A stretch of DNA of 64,000 nt from an uncultured Prevotella sp. GTDB taxonomy: Bacteria; Bacteroidota; Bacteroidia; Bacteroidales; Bacteroidaceae. The DNA is taken from contig CABUHE010000002.1 in NCBI GenBank assembly GCA_902491375.1, positions 1 through 64,000 on the forward strand, given 5' to 3'. Every line of letters begins with the position of its first letter. The first letter of the stretch is position 1. The position numbers and the translations under genes were made by a program. Below the pieces are notes generated by a model. It searched no databases and was not told the DNA's origin. It worked only from the letters and a program-made list of their open reading frames with translations. Shown here one piece after another: positions 17,043 through 24,603 of the stretch.

Positions 17043-17699
17043 ATGGAACAGAGTCAGGCTGTAACTTACAGCGGAATTGACGAGTATATACTTGCCCATA
17101 CCGACCCCGAAGGTGACTATCTGTACCGCCTTTGGCGTGCTACCAACATTCATCTGCTGCACGGACGCATGGCAAGCGGCCACTTGCAGGGACGGCTGTT
17201 GAAGATGCTGGTGCGCATGGTACGCCCGAAGAACATTCTGGAAATCGGAACGTTCAGCGGATACAGTGCTATATGTCTGGCTGAAGGGCTTGATGAGGGC
17301 GGAATGGTTTACACATTCGAGATTGACGACGAGCTGGAGGACTTCACACGTCCGTGGATAGAAGGCTCGCCGGTAGCCGACAAGATTAAGTTTATCATCG
17401 GCGACGCCATAACCGAGGCGCCACGGCTGGGGGTAGAGTTTGACATGGCTTTTATCGACGGCGACAAGCGTACGTATATCGAGGCTTACGAGATGGCTCT
17501 GTCTGTGCTGCGGCCGGGCGGTTTCATTCTGGCTGACAACACCCTGTGGGACGGTCATGTGCTGGAAGTTCCAAAGCATACTGACAGGCAGACGATAGGC
17601 ATAGAGTCGTTTAACGACATGATAGCTGCCGACAACAGGGTTGAGAAACTGATACTGCCGCTGCGCGACGGTCTGACGATTGCCATGAAGAAACGCTGA
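17043..17699 (+). CDS. Class I SAM-dependent O-methyltransferase
   Basis: 218 residues of the cation-dependent O-methyltransferase family (caffeoyl-CoA/catechol type). The SAM-binding motif is ILEIGTFSGYSAICLAEGL; the metal/SAM Asp is in MAFIDGDKRTY, and LRPGGFILADNTLWDGHV is the post-motif with Asp-Asn metal ligands. Bacterial members methylate small hydroxylated compounds, and the substrate here is unknown. It is followed by rbfA and the lolE-like gene on the same strand. Confidence 0.85.
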   Translation: MEQSQAVTYSGIDEYILAHTDPEGDYLYRLWRATNIHLLHGRMASGHLQGRLLKMLVRMVRPKNILEIGTFSGYSAICLAEGLDEGGMVYTFEIDDELEDFTRPWIEGSPVADKIKFIIGDAITEAPRLGVEFDMAFIDGDKRTYIEAYEMALSVLRPGGFILADNTLWDGHVLEVPKHTDRQTIGIESFNDMIAADNRVEKLILPLRDGLTIAMKKR

Positions 17700-17837
17700 C
17701 GTGTGCCTGCATATACTGTGCAGGCTGCGCATAGCTGAAAAATAAGCTGCATAAGTTCGCAGTGTCGAAAAAAATGTGTAAGTTTGCAGGTAAGTTTTCA
17801 ATGGCTTACACCTTATATAATAAAACAATATAACAAA

Positions 17838-18173
17838 ATGCAAGAGACAAGACAAAACCGCATAGCAAGGCTGCTCCAGAAGGAACTTAGCCTTATATTC
17901 CAGTCGCAGACACGCTCAATGAGAGGAGTGATGGTAAGCGTAACGCGCTGCCGTATCAGTCCTGACCTGAGCATCTGTACTGCTTATGTCAGCATTTTCC
18001 CGTCTGAACGTGCTGACGAGATAATCAAGAACATAACAGCAAACGAGAAGACAATACGTTACGAACTGGGTACGCGTGTGCGCAACCAGCTTAGGATTAT
18101 ACCTGAACTGCGCTTCTTTATCGACGACTCGCTCGACTATATAGCGCACATTGACGAGCTGCTTAAGAAATGA
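17838..18173 (+). CDS. rbfA: Ribosome-binding factor A
   Basis: A 111-residue KH-fold protein that helps 30S maturation by acting on the 5' end of 16S rRNA and is needed for cold growth. I take the ATG at 17838 because MQETRQNRIARLLQKELSLIF is the typical start; the frame runs up to 17784 without similarity. Conserved features include VSVTRCRISPDLSICTAYVSIFP and the C-terminal RIIPELRFFIDDSLDY with the helix after it. Its stop overlaps the start of the lolE-like gene (ATGA at 18170), so the two are translationally coupled. Confidence 0.92.
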   Translation: MQETRQNRIARLLQKELSLIFQSQTRSMRGVMVSVTRCRISPDLSICTAYVSIFPSERADEIIKNITANEKTIRYELGTRVRNQLRIIPELRFFIDDSLDYIAHIDELLKK

Positions 18174-19402
18174 ATTTCCCGTTTTATATTGCCCGGCGCT
18201 ACCTGTTCTCAAAGAAGAGCACGCACGTAATCAACCTTATCAGCGGTATCAGTGCTGTCGGAGTGGCTATCGCCACGATGGCGCTGGTGGTTACGATGAG
18301 CGTGTTCAACGGCTTTCATGACCTTGTGGCGTCGTTTCTTACGTCGTTTGACCCGCAGCTTGAAGTCGTGCCTGTTCAGGGCAAGACTGCTCCGGCTGAC
18401 GACCCTATACTGACTAAAATACGCACGCTGCCTGAGGTTGACGTGGCGACGGAGAGTGTGGAGGATCAGGCTTTGGCCATCTATAACGGCAATCAGGCGA
18501 TGGTTGTGGTGAAAGGTGTTGACAGTAACTTCGATAAATTGACACATATTAAAGAGATACTTTACGGCGACGGCGACTTCTCTCTTAGTGCCGCGAACCT
18601 TCAGTATGGTACTGTCGGAATACGTCTGGCTGCCGACCTTGGCATGGCTGCCGACTGGGACGGATATCTGAAGATATATGCGCCGAAGCGTGAGGGACAG
18701 CTCGACATGATGAATCCTACCGAAGGATTTGTTGAGGACTCGCTGATTTCGCCGGGTGTTGTATTCTCTGTCGGTAACGGGCGTTATGACCGCAACTATG
18801 TGTTGACATCGATAGGCTTTGCCCGCAACCTTTTCGGCCAGCAGGGAATGCTGTCGCAGCTTGAGCTTAGGCTCAAACCTGGCTCTGATATTGACGCGGT
18901 GAAGGCTGAAATGAGAAAGATTGCCGGCAGCAAGTATCGTGTGCTTGACCGTCTTGAACAGCAGGCTGACACGTTCAAGATAATGAAGATTGAGAAGTTT
19001 ATTGCTTATATCTTCCTTACTTTTATTCTTGCAGTGTCGTGTTTCAATATCATAGGCTCGCTGTCGATGCTTATAATAGACAAGAAAAACGATGTTGTAA
19101 CGCTGCGGAACATGGGCGCAACGGACAGGCAGATAACCCGTATATTCCTTTTCGAGGGACGTATGATTTCTGTAATCGGTGCCGTTGTCGGTATATTGCT
19201 CGGCCTGTTGTTGTGCTGGTTGCAGCAGACTTACGGTCTGGTTGCGCTCGGACAGTCGAGCGGTTCGTTCGTTGTGGATGCCTATCCGGTGAGTGTTCAT
19301 CCTGAAGACATTGTAATCGTGTTTGTAACTGTCGTTGCGGTAGGCTTCGCTTCGGTATGGTATCCTGTAAGATATTTCTCAAAGAAGCTTCTTAGAGATT
19401 AG
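18170..19402 (+). CDS. LolC/LolE-like lipoprotein-releasing ABC permease
   Basis: 410-residue inner-membrane subunit of the FtsX/LolCE type. The N-terminus FPFYIARRYLFSKKSTHVINLISGISAVGVAIATMALVVTMSVFNG gives the first transmembrane helix and the mating motif region. A large periplasmic MacB_PCD domain (about 60-250) follows, then three C-terminal helices (around 275-300, 325-350, 375-400) containing NIIGSLSMLIIDKKNDVVTLRNMGA, the coupling region for the ATPase. It probably moves lipoproteins to the outer membrane together with a LolD encoded elsewhere. Cotranscribed with rbfA, and ended by the hairpin at 19431-19479. Confidence 0.88.
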   Translation: MNFPFYIARRYLFSKKSTHVINLISGISAVGVAIATMALVVTMSVFNGFHDLVASFLTSFDPQLEVVPVQGKTAPADDPILTKIRTLPEVDVATESVEDQALAIYNGNQAMVVVKGVDSNFDKLTHIKEILYGDGDFSLSAANLQYGTVGIRLAADLGMAADWDGYLKIYAPKREGQLDMMNPTEGFVEDSLISPGVVFSVGNGRYDRNYVLTSIGFARNLFGQQGMLSQLELRLKPGSDIDAVKAEMRKIAGSKYRVLDRLEQQADTFKIMKIEKFIAYIFLTFILAVSCFNIIGSLSMLIIDKKNDVVTLRNMGATDRQITRIFLFEGRMISVIGAVVGILLGLLLCWLQQTYGLVALGQSSGSFVVDAYPVSVHPEDIVIVFVTVVAVGFASVWYPVRYFSKKLLRD

Positions 19403-19430
19403 AAAAGAGCGTTATAACAATAAACATAAA

Positions 19431-19479
19431 TGCGAAAAGAGGTATGCCTTTGCAGTGTTGTGGCATACCTCTTTTCGCA
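19431..19479. terminator. Strong hairpin terminator after the lolE-like gene
   Basis: A perfect 18-bp stem, with arms 19431-19448 and 19462-19479 and a 13-base loop, is followed by an AT-rich run. It lies between the 3' ends of the convergent lolE-like and yifB genes. Confidence 0.9.
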
Positions 19480-19483
19480 TATA

Positions 19484-19511
19484 TTTTTAATTTTTAACTT
19501 TTAATTTTTAA
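19484..19511. repeat. 7-bp tandem repeat, TTTTTAA type
   Basis: Four head-to-tail heptamers: TTTTTAA, TTTTTAA, CTTTTAA and TTTTTAA. It lies just beyond the terminator, near the 3' end of yifB. A related five-unit heptamer tract occurs at 47067-47101. Confidence 0.7.
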
Positions 19512-19523
19512 TTAAACACACAG

Positions 19524-21065
19524 TCATCTCTCTGCCCAGTCGCCACGGTCAAGGTTACGGTAGCTTATGGCTTCTGCCAGATGTTGGGGCAGTACGTTGT
19601 CAGATGCGTCTAAATCGGCTATCGTGCGTGCCACTTTCAGTATGCGGTTGTAGGCTCGTGCAGACAGGTTGAGGCGTTCCATAGCTGTGCGCAGCAGGTT
19701 TATTCCGGCTTCGTCAGGCTCTGCGTATTGGTGAATCATGCGTTCAGACATCTGTGCGTTACAGTGAATACCGGCACAGTCTTTGAAGCGTTGTTCCTGT
19801 ATCTGTCGTGCTTTGATTACCCTTTCGCGTATGCTCGCGCTGCTTTCGCCCGGTGTTGAGCGTGATATGTCCTTGAAAGGTACGGGAGTTATTTCAATCT
19901 GTATGTCTATTCTGTCGAGCAATGGACCGCTGATTTTGTTAAGATAGCGCTGTATCTGCCCCGGTGTGCATACACATTTGTGGGTCGGGTCATTGTAATA
20001 TCCGCAAGGACAGGGATTCATTGAGGCGACGAACATGAAAGAGCAGGGATATTCAACGGTGTATTTTGCGCGTGAAATGGTTATCTTTCTGTCTTCAAGC
20101 GGTTGTCGTAGAACTTCAAGTGTTGACTTATTGAATTCCGGGAGTTCGTCTGCGAACAGCACACCGTTGTGCGCAAGGGATATTTCTCCAGGTTGTGGGT
20201 CGATTCCTCCGCCTACAAGTGCTACTTGAGAGATTGTATGGTGTGGCGCACGGAACGGTCTTTGGGATATGAGCGACATGTTTTTGCCGAGTTTTCCGGC
20301 TACTGAATGTATCTGCGTTGTTTCAAGACTTTCAGACAGAGAGAGTGGTGGTAGTATTGAAGGAAGACGCTTTGCCATCATTGATTTGCCGCTTCCCGGC
20401 GGACCGATCATAATCATATTGTGTCCACCTGCAGCTGCGACTTCCATTGCCCGCTTTACGTTTTCCTGTCCACGGACGTCTGCAAAGTCGAGCTCAAAGT
20501 TGCTCTGATGCTCATAGAATTCTCGTCTTGTGTCGATAATTGTAGGTTCAAAGCCGAGTTCTCCGTTCATAAAGCGGACTACATCGAGCAGATTCTCCAT
20601 GCCGTATACTTTCAGTTTGTTTACGACAGCTGCCTCGCGGATGTTCTGTTTTGGCACAATAAGTCCTTCAAAACCTTCCTTTCTTGCTCTTATTGATATA
20701 GGCAAGGCTCCGCGTATGGGCTGTATTTTGCCGTCAAGGCCCAATTCTCCCATTATCATAAAGCGCGAGAGCATGTCTGTTTTGACCTTTCCTATTGCTG
20801 CAAGTATGCCGATTGCGATAGGCAGATCATATCCGCTGCCTTCCTTGCGGAGGTCGGCCGGCGCCATGTTGACTGTCGTATCGACGACAGGAAGTTTTAT
20901 TCCGTTGTTTTTAAGTGCTGAGACTATGCGGTCACGACTCTCTTTTACAGCAGTGTCAGCAAGTCCCGTCAGGTGGAACTTAACGCCTTTTGTTACGCTT
21001 ACCTCCACCGTTACGGTCGTTACTTCAAGACCGTTTACTGCTGCGCAATACGTCTTGACCAACAT
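19524..21065 (-). CDS. YifB/ComM-like AAA+ ATPase (Mg-chelatase family)
   Basis: 513 residues. An N-terminal Lon-type S5-like domain (GLEVTTVTVEVSVTKGVKFHLTGLADTAVKESRDRI) comes first. The Mg-chelatase AAA+ module follows, with Walker A GPPGSGKSMMAKRLPSILPPL and Walker B LFADELPEF. The C-terminal Mg_chelatase_C helices end the protein. ComM/YifB proteins are hexameric helicases that promote branch migration during natural transformation, though the family name refers only to fold similarity. It follows the DUF4369 gene by 19 bases, so the two are probably cotranscribed. Confidence 0.92.
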   Translation of the reverse strand: MLVKTYCAAVNGLEVTTVTVEVSVTKGVKFHLTGLADTAVKESRDRIVSALKNNGIKLPVVDTTVNMAPADLRKEGSGYDLPIAIGILAAIGKVKTDMLSRFMIMGELGLDGKIQPIRGALPISIRARKEGFEGLIVPKQNIREAAVVNKLKVYGMENLLDVVRFMNGELGFEPTIIDTRREFYEHQSNFELDFADVRGQENVKRAMEVAAAGGHNMIMIGPPGSGKSMMAKRLPSILPPLSLSESLETTQIHSVAGKLGKNMSLISQRPFRAPHHTISQVALVGGGIDPQPGEISLAHNGVLFADELPEFNKSTLEVLRQPLEDRKITISRAKYTVEYPCSFMFVASMNPCPCGYYNDPTHKCVCTPGQIQRYLNKISGPLLDRIDIQIEITPVPFKDISRSTPGESSASIRERVIKARQIQEQRFKDCAGIHCNAQMSERMIHQYAEPDEAGINLLRTAMERLNLSARAYNRILKVARTIADLDASDNVLPQHLAEAISYRNLDRGDWAER

Positions 21066-21084
21066 ATTGAAGTGTTTTTATGTG

Positions 21085-22086
21085 TTAGTTGAGTAGAATC
21101 TTGAGTCTTGACTCTAAGTTGTTAATGTCCAGATTGCGCTCTAATACGCGTCCCTGGGCGTTGAACAATATATTCTCTGATACTGATCCGAATGAGAATT
21201 GTTTGAGTAATGGGCTTTCAAACATCATTTGGTCGCAGACAGTGATGGTTCCTGTCGAGTCATTTTGCATCATCTGCTTACTTTCCTGTTTGCTTGCGTC
21301 AAGGCAGATGCACATTAATGAGAGCTTATTTCCGTATTCGCTCTTCAATTGATTGAGCCTGTAACTCATGTTCATGCTGCGGCTGTTCCAACTTGCACGG
21401 GTATAGACAACGGCTATTTTACCGCGGAGGTCAGCGTCAGAAACGTATTTATCGTAAATATCTTTTGTACTGAATGTAGGTATAGGGGCACCAATTCCGC
21501 ATTGTCCGGCAGTCTTTGCATATCGCAGAATACGTGCGATATTGCCGTTCTTTGGCTGTGCCTTGTAGATAATGTTTGCAAGTTGTTCAATGTCTTTGAC
21601 ATTAGTGTTTGGCATTGAGACAAAGTATTTTATGAGAATATATACACTTGCAAGTGATTCTGGATTGTTTTTGATAAACTGTTTTGCGTAGTCTTGCACT
21701 TCTGGAGGTGATGCCTTGGCTATCTGTTGACGGAAACCGTTCATCAGTTTGTTTTCCTTTGAGCCTTCAACTGTTATCTCCTTGAGGTGTGATGCGTCGC
21801 CTTTTATTGTGGCGGATTTTCCCGGTTCTGCGAATATCGGTTGCTCGGAGAAGTTAGGGAAGATTATAACGATTGTGCCGTTTTCCTTACATGGTGTTTC
21901 AAAAGTAAAACGTCCACCTTCGACTTTTATTGTGTCAACACCGTCGAAAACGCCATCTGGACTGTAAACATAAAACTCACCCTGGTTTAGGTTGAGTAAT
22001 CGGCCTTCAAAACTGAAGTAACCGCTGCGTGAACCGCAGGACACCAAAACCAGGGTGAGAGTAATGATATAAATAAGCCGCTTCAT
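21085..22086 (-). CDS. DUF4369 lipoprotein with degenerate thioredoxin domain
   Basis: 333-residue lipoprotein (lipobox LVSCGS at residues 14-19). The N-terminal DUF4369 domain (about 20-115) is a beta-sandwich common in Bacteroidota, and it precedes a helical linker and a TlpA/AhpC-like thioredoxin fold (about 195-333). Where the redox motif WCxxC should stand, the protein reads ASWNSRSMNM, so both Cys are missing. It therefore cannot act as a normal thiol oxidoreductase and may be a binding or scaffold protein. It lies between the TPR lipoprotein gene (14-base gap) and yifB (19-base gap) on the same strand. Confidence 0.85.
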   Translation of the reverse strand: MKRLIYIITLTLVLVSCGSRSGYFSFEGRLLNLNQGEFYVYSPDGVFDGVDTIKVEGGRFTFETPCKENGTIVIIFPNFSEQPIFAEPGKSATIKGDASHLKEITVEGSKENKLMNGFRQQIAKASPPEVQDYAKQFIKNNPESLASVYILIKYFVSMPNTNVKDIEQLANIIYKAQPKNGNIARILRYAKTAGQCGIGAPIPTFSTKDIYDKYVSDADLRGKIAVVYTRASWNSRSMNMSYRLNQLKSEYGNKLSLMCICLDASKQESKQMMQNDSTGTITVCDQMMFESPLLKQFSFGSVSENILFNAQGRVLERNLDINNLESRLKILLN

Positions 22087-22099
22087 GCGTCAGCGTAAT

Positions 22100-23785
22100 T
22101 TATTTGCTGACTTTTGACAGCTCAAGGTCGTTGTTTGCGTAAGTTGCAAGTGAAGGATCCTTCTGCAATGCGCTTCTCAGGTAAGAAGAAGCTGCATCGT
22201 TGTTGCCCTGACGTGCGTTAAGAACAGCCTGCAGGTAGTCTGTCATAGCGTCTTTGTTCTCAATGCTGTTCAGAGTGTTAGCTGCACCGGCGTAGTTCTT
22301 GTTAAGAATTTGAGCCAAAGCAGTTGTGTTGCAGTTGATACCTTTCAGGTTCTGCTCAGCTGTTGCGTAGTCACCCTTAGCGAGGTTGAGTGTACCGAGA
22401 ACCTTATTGTAGTCGCTTGCAGTGTTAGCTTTTGCGATATATCCTTCAGCTTCGCTTACATTACCGTTCTTAAGAGCGAGCAGGCCAAGGTTAGCGTTAA
22501 CCTCAGGAGCGTTGCTGTTCTTGCTCAGAGCCTGGTCGAGGTAGCTCTTTGCTGCTGCGTCATTACCTTTTGCAAACTCGATAGCTGCGAGGTTGTTGTA
22601 AGCGCGGTAGTCGTTAGGATAAACTTCTGTTGTCTTCTTATAGATGCTCTCCTTTGCGTCTGTGCTCTTCTCAAGTGAAGCAGCGTAGAGCATTTCGTCA
22701 ACTGAAAGCTGTGTCGGGTCAGCTGCATACTGATCCTTAATCTGCTGGTCGCTGCGTCCGATGAGCTCATAGTTGAGGATTATGCGTGAACGACGGAGCT
22801 CAGGAAGAATACCGTCAGCAAGCTCACGGAAACCTGCAGACATGTTACGGATCTGACGCTCGCGCTCTTCAGGATCCTGATACATAGAGAGAACACGGAG
22901 AATTACGTCCTTGTCCTGGATGTTTGAAGCTGCAACAAGTTTCTGGAAACCGTCCCAGTCCTCTGCAGTATAGCTACCAGTAACGTCGCCTGCGAGCTTA
23001 GCGCCTTTTACTTGTTTCTGAGCATAGTCTACAGAAACATTCTGACGTTTGCCAGCCAGCTTGTCGTTGAAATCGAGTGAACCATCAGGAGATGCGTAAG
23101 CAAGTACCTCAACATTCTTGAGATTCATCTTCTCGCTTTCTGCGTTGATCTTCTTCAGCATCTTAACGAACTCAGATACAGAGTTGTTCTTCAGCTCGCT
23201 CTTACGCAGGTTAGCCTGGTTGATGAGGAACTTAATCTGTGCTTCCTGTCTCTGAGCGCGAACACGCTGGAATGTATCAGCTGCGTTGCATGCGCCGCTG
23301 CCTGCGAGAGTATTCTTGTAAAGTTCAGAAGTTGCGATAACACCTTCAGCAACCTTTACAGCAGGAACCTCAACTTTTTTCTTCTTCTTGCCTACATAAG
23401 CGTCAAAAGTCATATAGAGGTCGCTCTTCTGCATTTCAGGCACATACTTGTAGTTGGCCTTCATAGTGTAGTTGCCACCCATCTTATATGAGATTGTCTG
23501 GTCATTGCCTTCAACCTTTTCGCCCTGGAAGGTCGCAGCCTGTCCCTGTGCAGCCTGTCCGTTGCCATAACGCAACTCCGGAACGACTGTAACAACTGCT
23601 TTCTTCTTCAAGTATTTCTCTGGGAAAGTACCGTTGATAGTTACAGCTACTTGTCCTCCTTTAGACTCCAGCGGGTTAGGTGTAACCTTGAAGTTGTCGG
23701 CAGAAAGTTCTCCAAGCTTTGAAGAGCATGATGCCAGTGCGAGCACTGATGCTGCCGATAAGAATAAGATAAGATTTTTCTTCAT
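22100..23785 (-). CDS. TPR lipoprotein with OmpA-like segment
   Basis: 561-residue lipoprotein (LALASCSSK lipobox). The N-terminal third is beta-rich (GGQVAVTINGTFPEKYLKKKAVVTVVPELRYG). The middle (about residues 195-330) resembles an OmpA-type peptidoglycan-binding fold, with VEVLAYASPDGSLDFNDKLAGKRQNVSVDY matching the usual SPDG...N..L...R pattern. The C-terminal half is a run of TPR repeats (YNNLAAIEFAKGNDAAAKSYLDQAL and following). It probably anchors or organises an envelope complex; the family is conserved in Bacteroidales without a known function. It lies directly behind the two tRNA genes and may be transcribed from their promoter. Confidence 0.8.
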   Translation of the reverse strand: MKKNLILFLSAASVLALASCSSKLGELSADNFKVTPNPLESKGGQVAVTINGTFPEKYLKKKAVVTVVPELRYGNGQAAQGQAATFQGEKVEGNDQTISYKMGGNYTMKANYKYVPEMQKSDLYMTFDAYVGKKKKKVEVPAVKVAEGVIATSELYKNTLAGSGACNAADTFQRVRAQRQEAQIKFLINQANLRKSELKNNSVSEFVKMLKKINAESEKMNLKNVEVLAYASPDGSLDFNDKLAGKRQNVSVDYAQKQVKGAKLAGDVTGSYTAEDWDGFQKLVAASNIQDKDVILRVLSMYQDPEERERQIRNMSAGFRELADGILPELRRSRIILNYELIGRSDQQIKDQYAADPTQLSVDEMLYAASLEKSTDAKESIYKKTTEVYPNDYRAYNNLAAIEFAKGNDAAAKSYLDQALSKNSNAPEVNANLGLLALKNGNVSEAEGYIAKANTASDYNKVLGTLNLAKGDYATAEQNLKGINCNTTALAQILNKNYAGAANTLNSIENKDAMTDYLQAVLNARQGNNDAASSYLRSALQKDPSLATYANNDLELSKVSK

Positions 23786-23808
23786 AATGAAAGGTTTTTA
23801 GATGATTG

Positions 23809-23894
23809 TGCCGCGAGCGGGACTCGAACCCGCACAGCCATTACTGGCCAAGGGATTTTAAGTCCCTCGTGTCTACCAATTCCACCATTGCGGC
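23809..23894 (-). tRNA. tRNA-Leu (UAA)
   Basis: An 86-base gene on the minus strand with anticodon TAA in the loop ACTTAAAAT, a long variable arm as expected for Leu, and an intact T-arm GCGGG-TTCGAGT-CCCGC. The acceptor stem GCCGCAA/TCGCGGC has one A-C mismatch at 6:67. The 3' CCA is not encoded. It lies 8 bases downstream of tRNA-Gly. Confidence 0.97.
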
Positions 23895-23902
23895 CTGTGA
23901 CG

Positions 23903-23975
23903 AGCGGCAAACGGGACTCGGACCCGCGACCTCGACCTTGGCAAGGTCGCGCTCTACCAACTGAGCTATTGCCGC
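23903..23975 (-). tRNA. tRNA-Gly (GCC)
   Basis: A 73-base minus-strand gene with a complete cloverleaf: acceptor GCGGCAA/TTGCCGC, D-arm with GTTGGTAG, anticodon arm CGACC-TTGCCAA-GGTCG, and T-arm GCGGG/CCCGT. The T-loop reads TCCGAGT instead of TTCGAGT, so the nearly universal T55 is C. CCA is not encoded. It is transcribed with tRNA-Leu. Confidence 0.96.
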
Positions 23976-23987
23976 TTAAATGTTATG

Positions 23988-24019
23988 CAAAGATAAGTCT
24001 ATCTTCCCAAAATCGCAAA
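23988..24019 (-). promoter_or_regulatory. tRNA operon promoter
   Basis: On the minus strand TTTG (24019-24016), 20 bases, then TATCTTTG (23995-23988): a textbook Bacteroidota promoter ending about 12 bases before the tRNA-Gly 5' end. Confidence 0.8.
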
Positions 24020-24048
24020 TTAATTCACACATTTTAATACTAAAAGTG

Positions 24049-24603
24049 TCAGTTTATTACCGAAACTATGCCTCCGGCTATATTTGCACGGTAACGAATC
24101 AATTTGTCGCCCTTATCTCCGCTTATAACGAGTCCGTCGTTGTTCATGTCGTATTTTCGGTGACAGCTGCCACATTCTGCTGTGCCGTCGGTCTTCATCG
24201 TCAGTTGATAACGTGGCAGATTTGTGCTTTTGAAGCAGTTTGGGCACTGGCTGTCGTATGCGTACAGCGTAGCCGGAAAGTTCAGATTGCCGTAGCCTAT
24301 TATGATTCCCGTGCCGTTGTATACGCCCAACTTGTTTGTGCGTTGCTTGTCCAGGGCGGTCAGTGCTACTTTGTCAGACAAGCCCTGGTTGGTGTTGAAG
24401 TTGAAGTAGTTGGCGTTGGGCATGGTCACCCGGCAGAATATGCCGGGTGAGTTAGGGTTGGTAGCCGAGGCCAGTGCCGGACTTTGGCTGGCGGAATTGT
24501 TGAAAATGAAGTAGCACGGATAACCGCTGTATTCGTAGTCGGTGTTGCCGCACGCTGTGAAAAGTGTCAGCAGTGCTATAATATAATAGGTGTAATGTTT
24601 CAT
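24049..24603 (-). CDS. Rieske-like lipoprotein with four-Cys centre
   Basis: 184 residues from the ATG at 24603, which overlaps the argH stop in ATGA, so the two are translationally coupled. The N-terminus is a lipoprotein signal (LLTLFTACG, Cys18). The C-terminal half resembles a Rieske fold: CPNC at 120-123, about 20 residues, CGSCH at 144-148, then YDMNNDGLVISGDKGDKLIRY, which matches the post-cluster part of Rieske domains. A true Rieske centre uses CxH and CxxH; here both pairs are CxxC, suggesting a rubredoxin-like iron or zinc site. Its role beside argH is unknown. A longer frame up to 25116 only shadows argH. Confidence 0.75.
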   Translation of the reverse strand: MKHYTYYIIALLTLFTACGNTDYEYSGYPCYFIFNNSASQSPALASATNPNSPGIFCRVTMPNANYFNFNTNQGLSDKVALTALDKQRTNKLGVYNGTGIIIGYGNLNFPATLYAYDSQCPNCFKSTNLPRYQLTMKTDGTAECGSCHRKYDMNNDGLVISGDKGDKLIRYRANIAGGIVSVIN

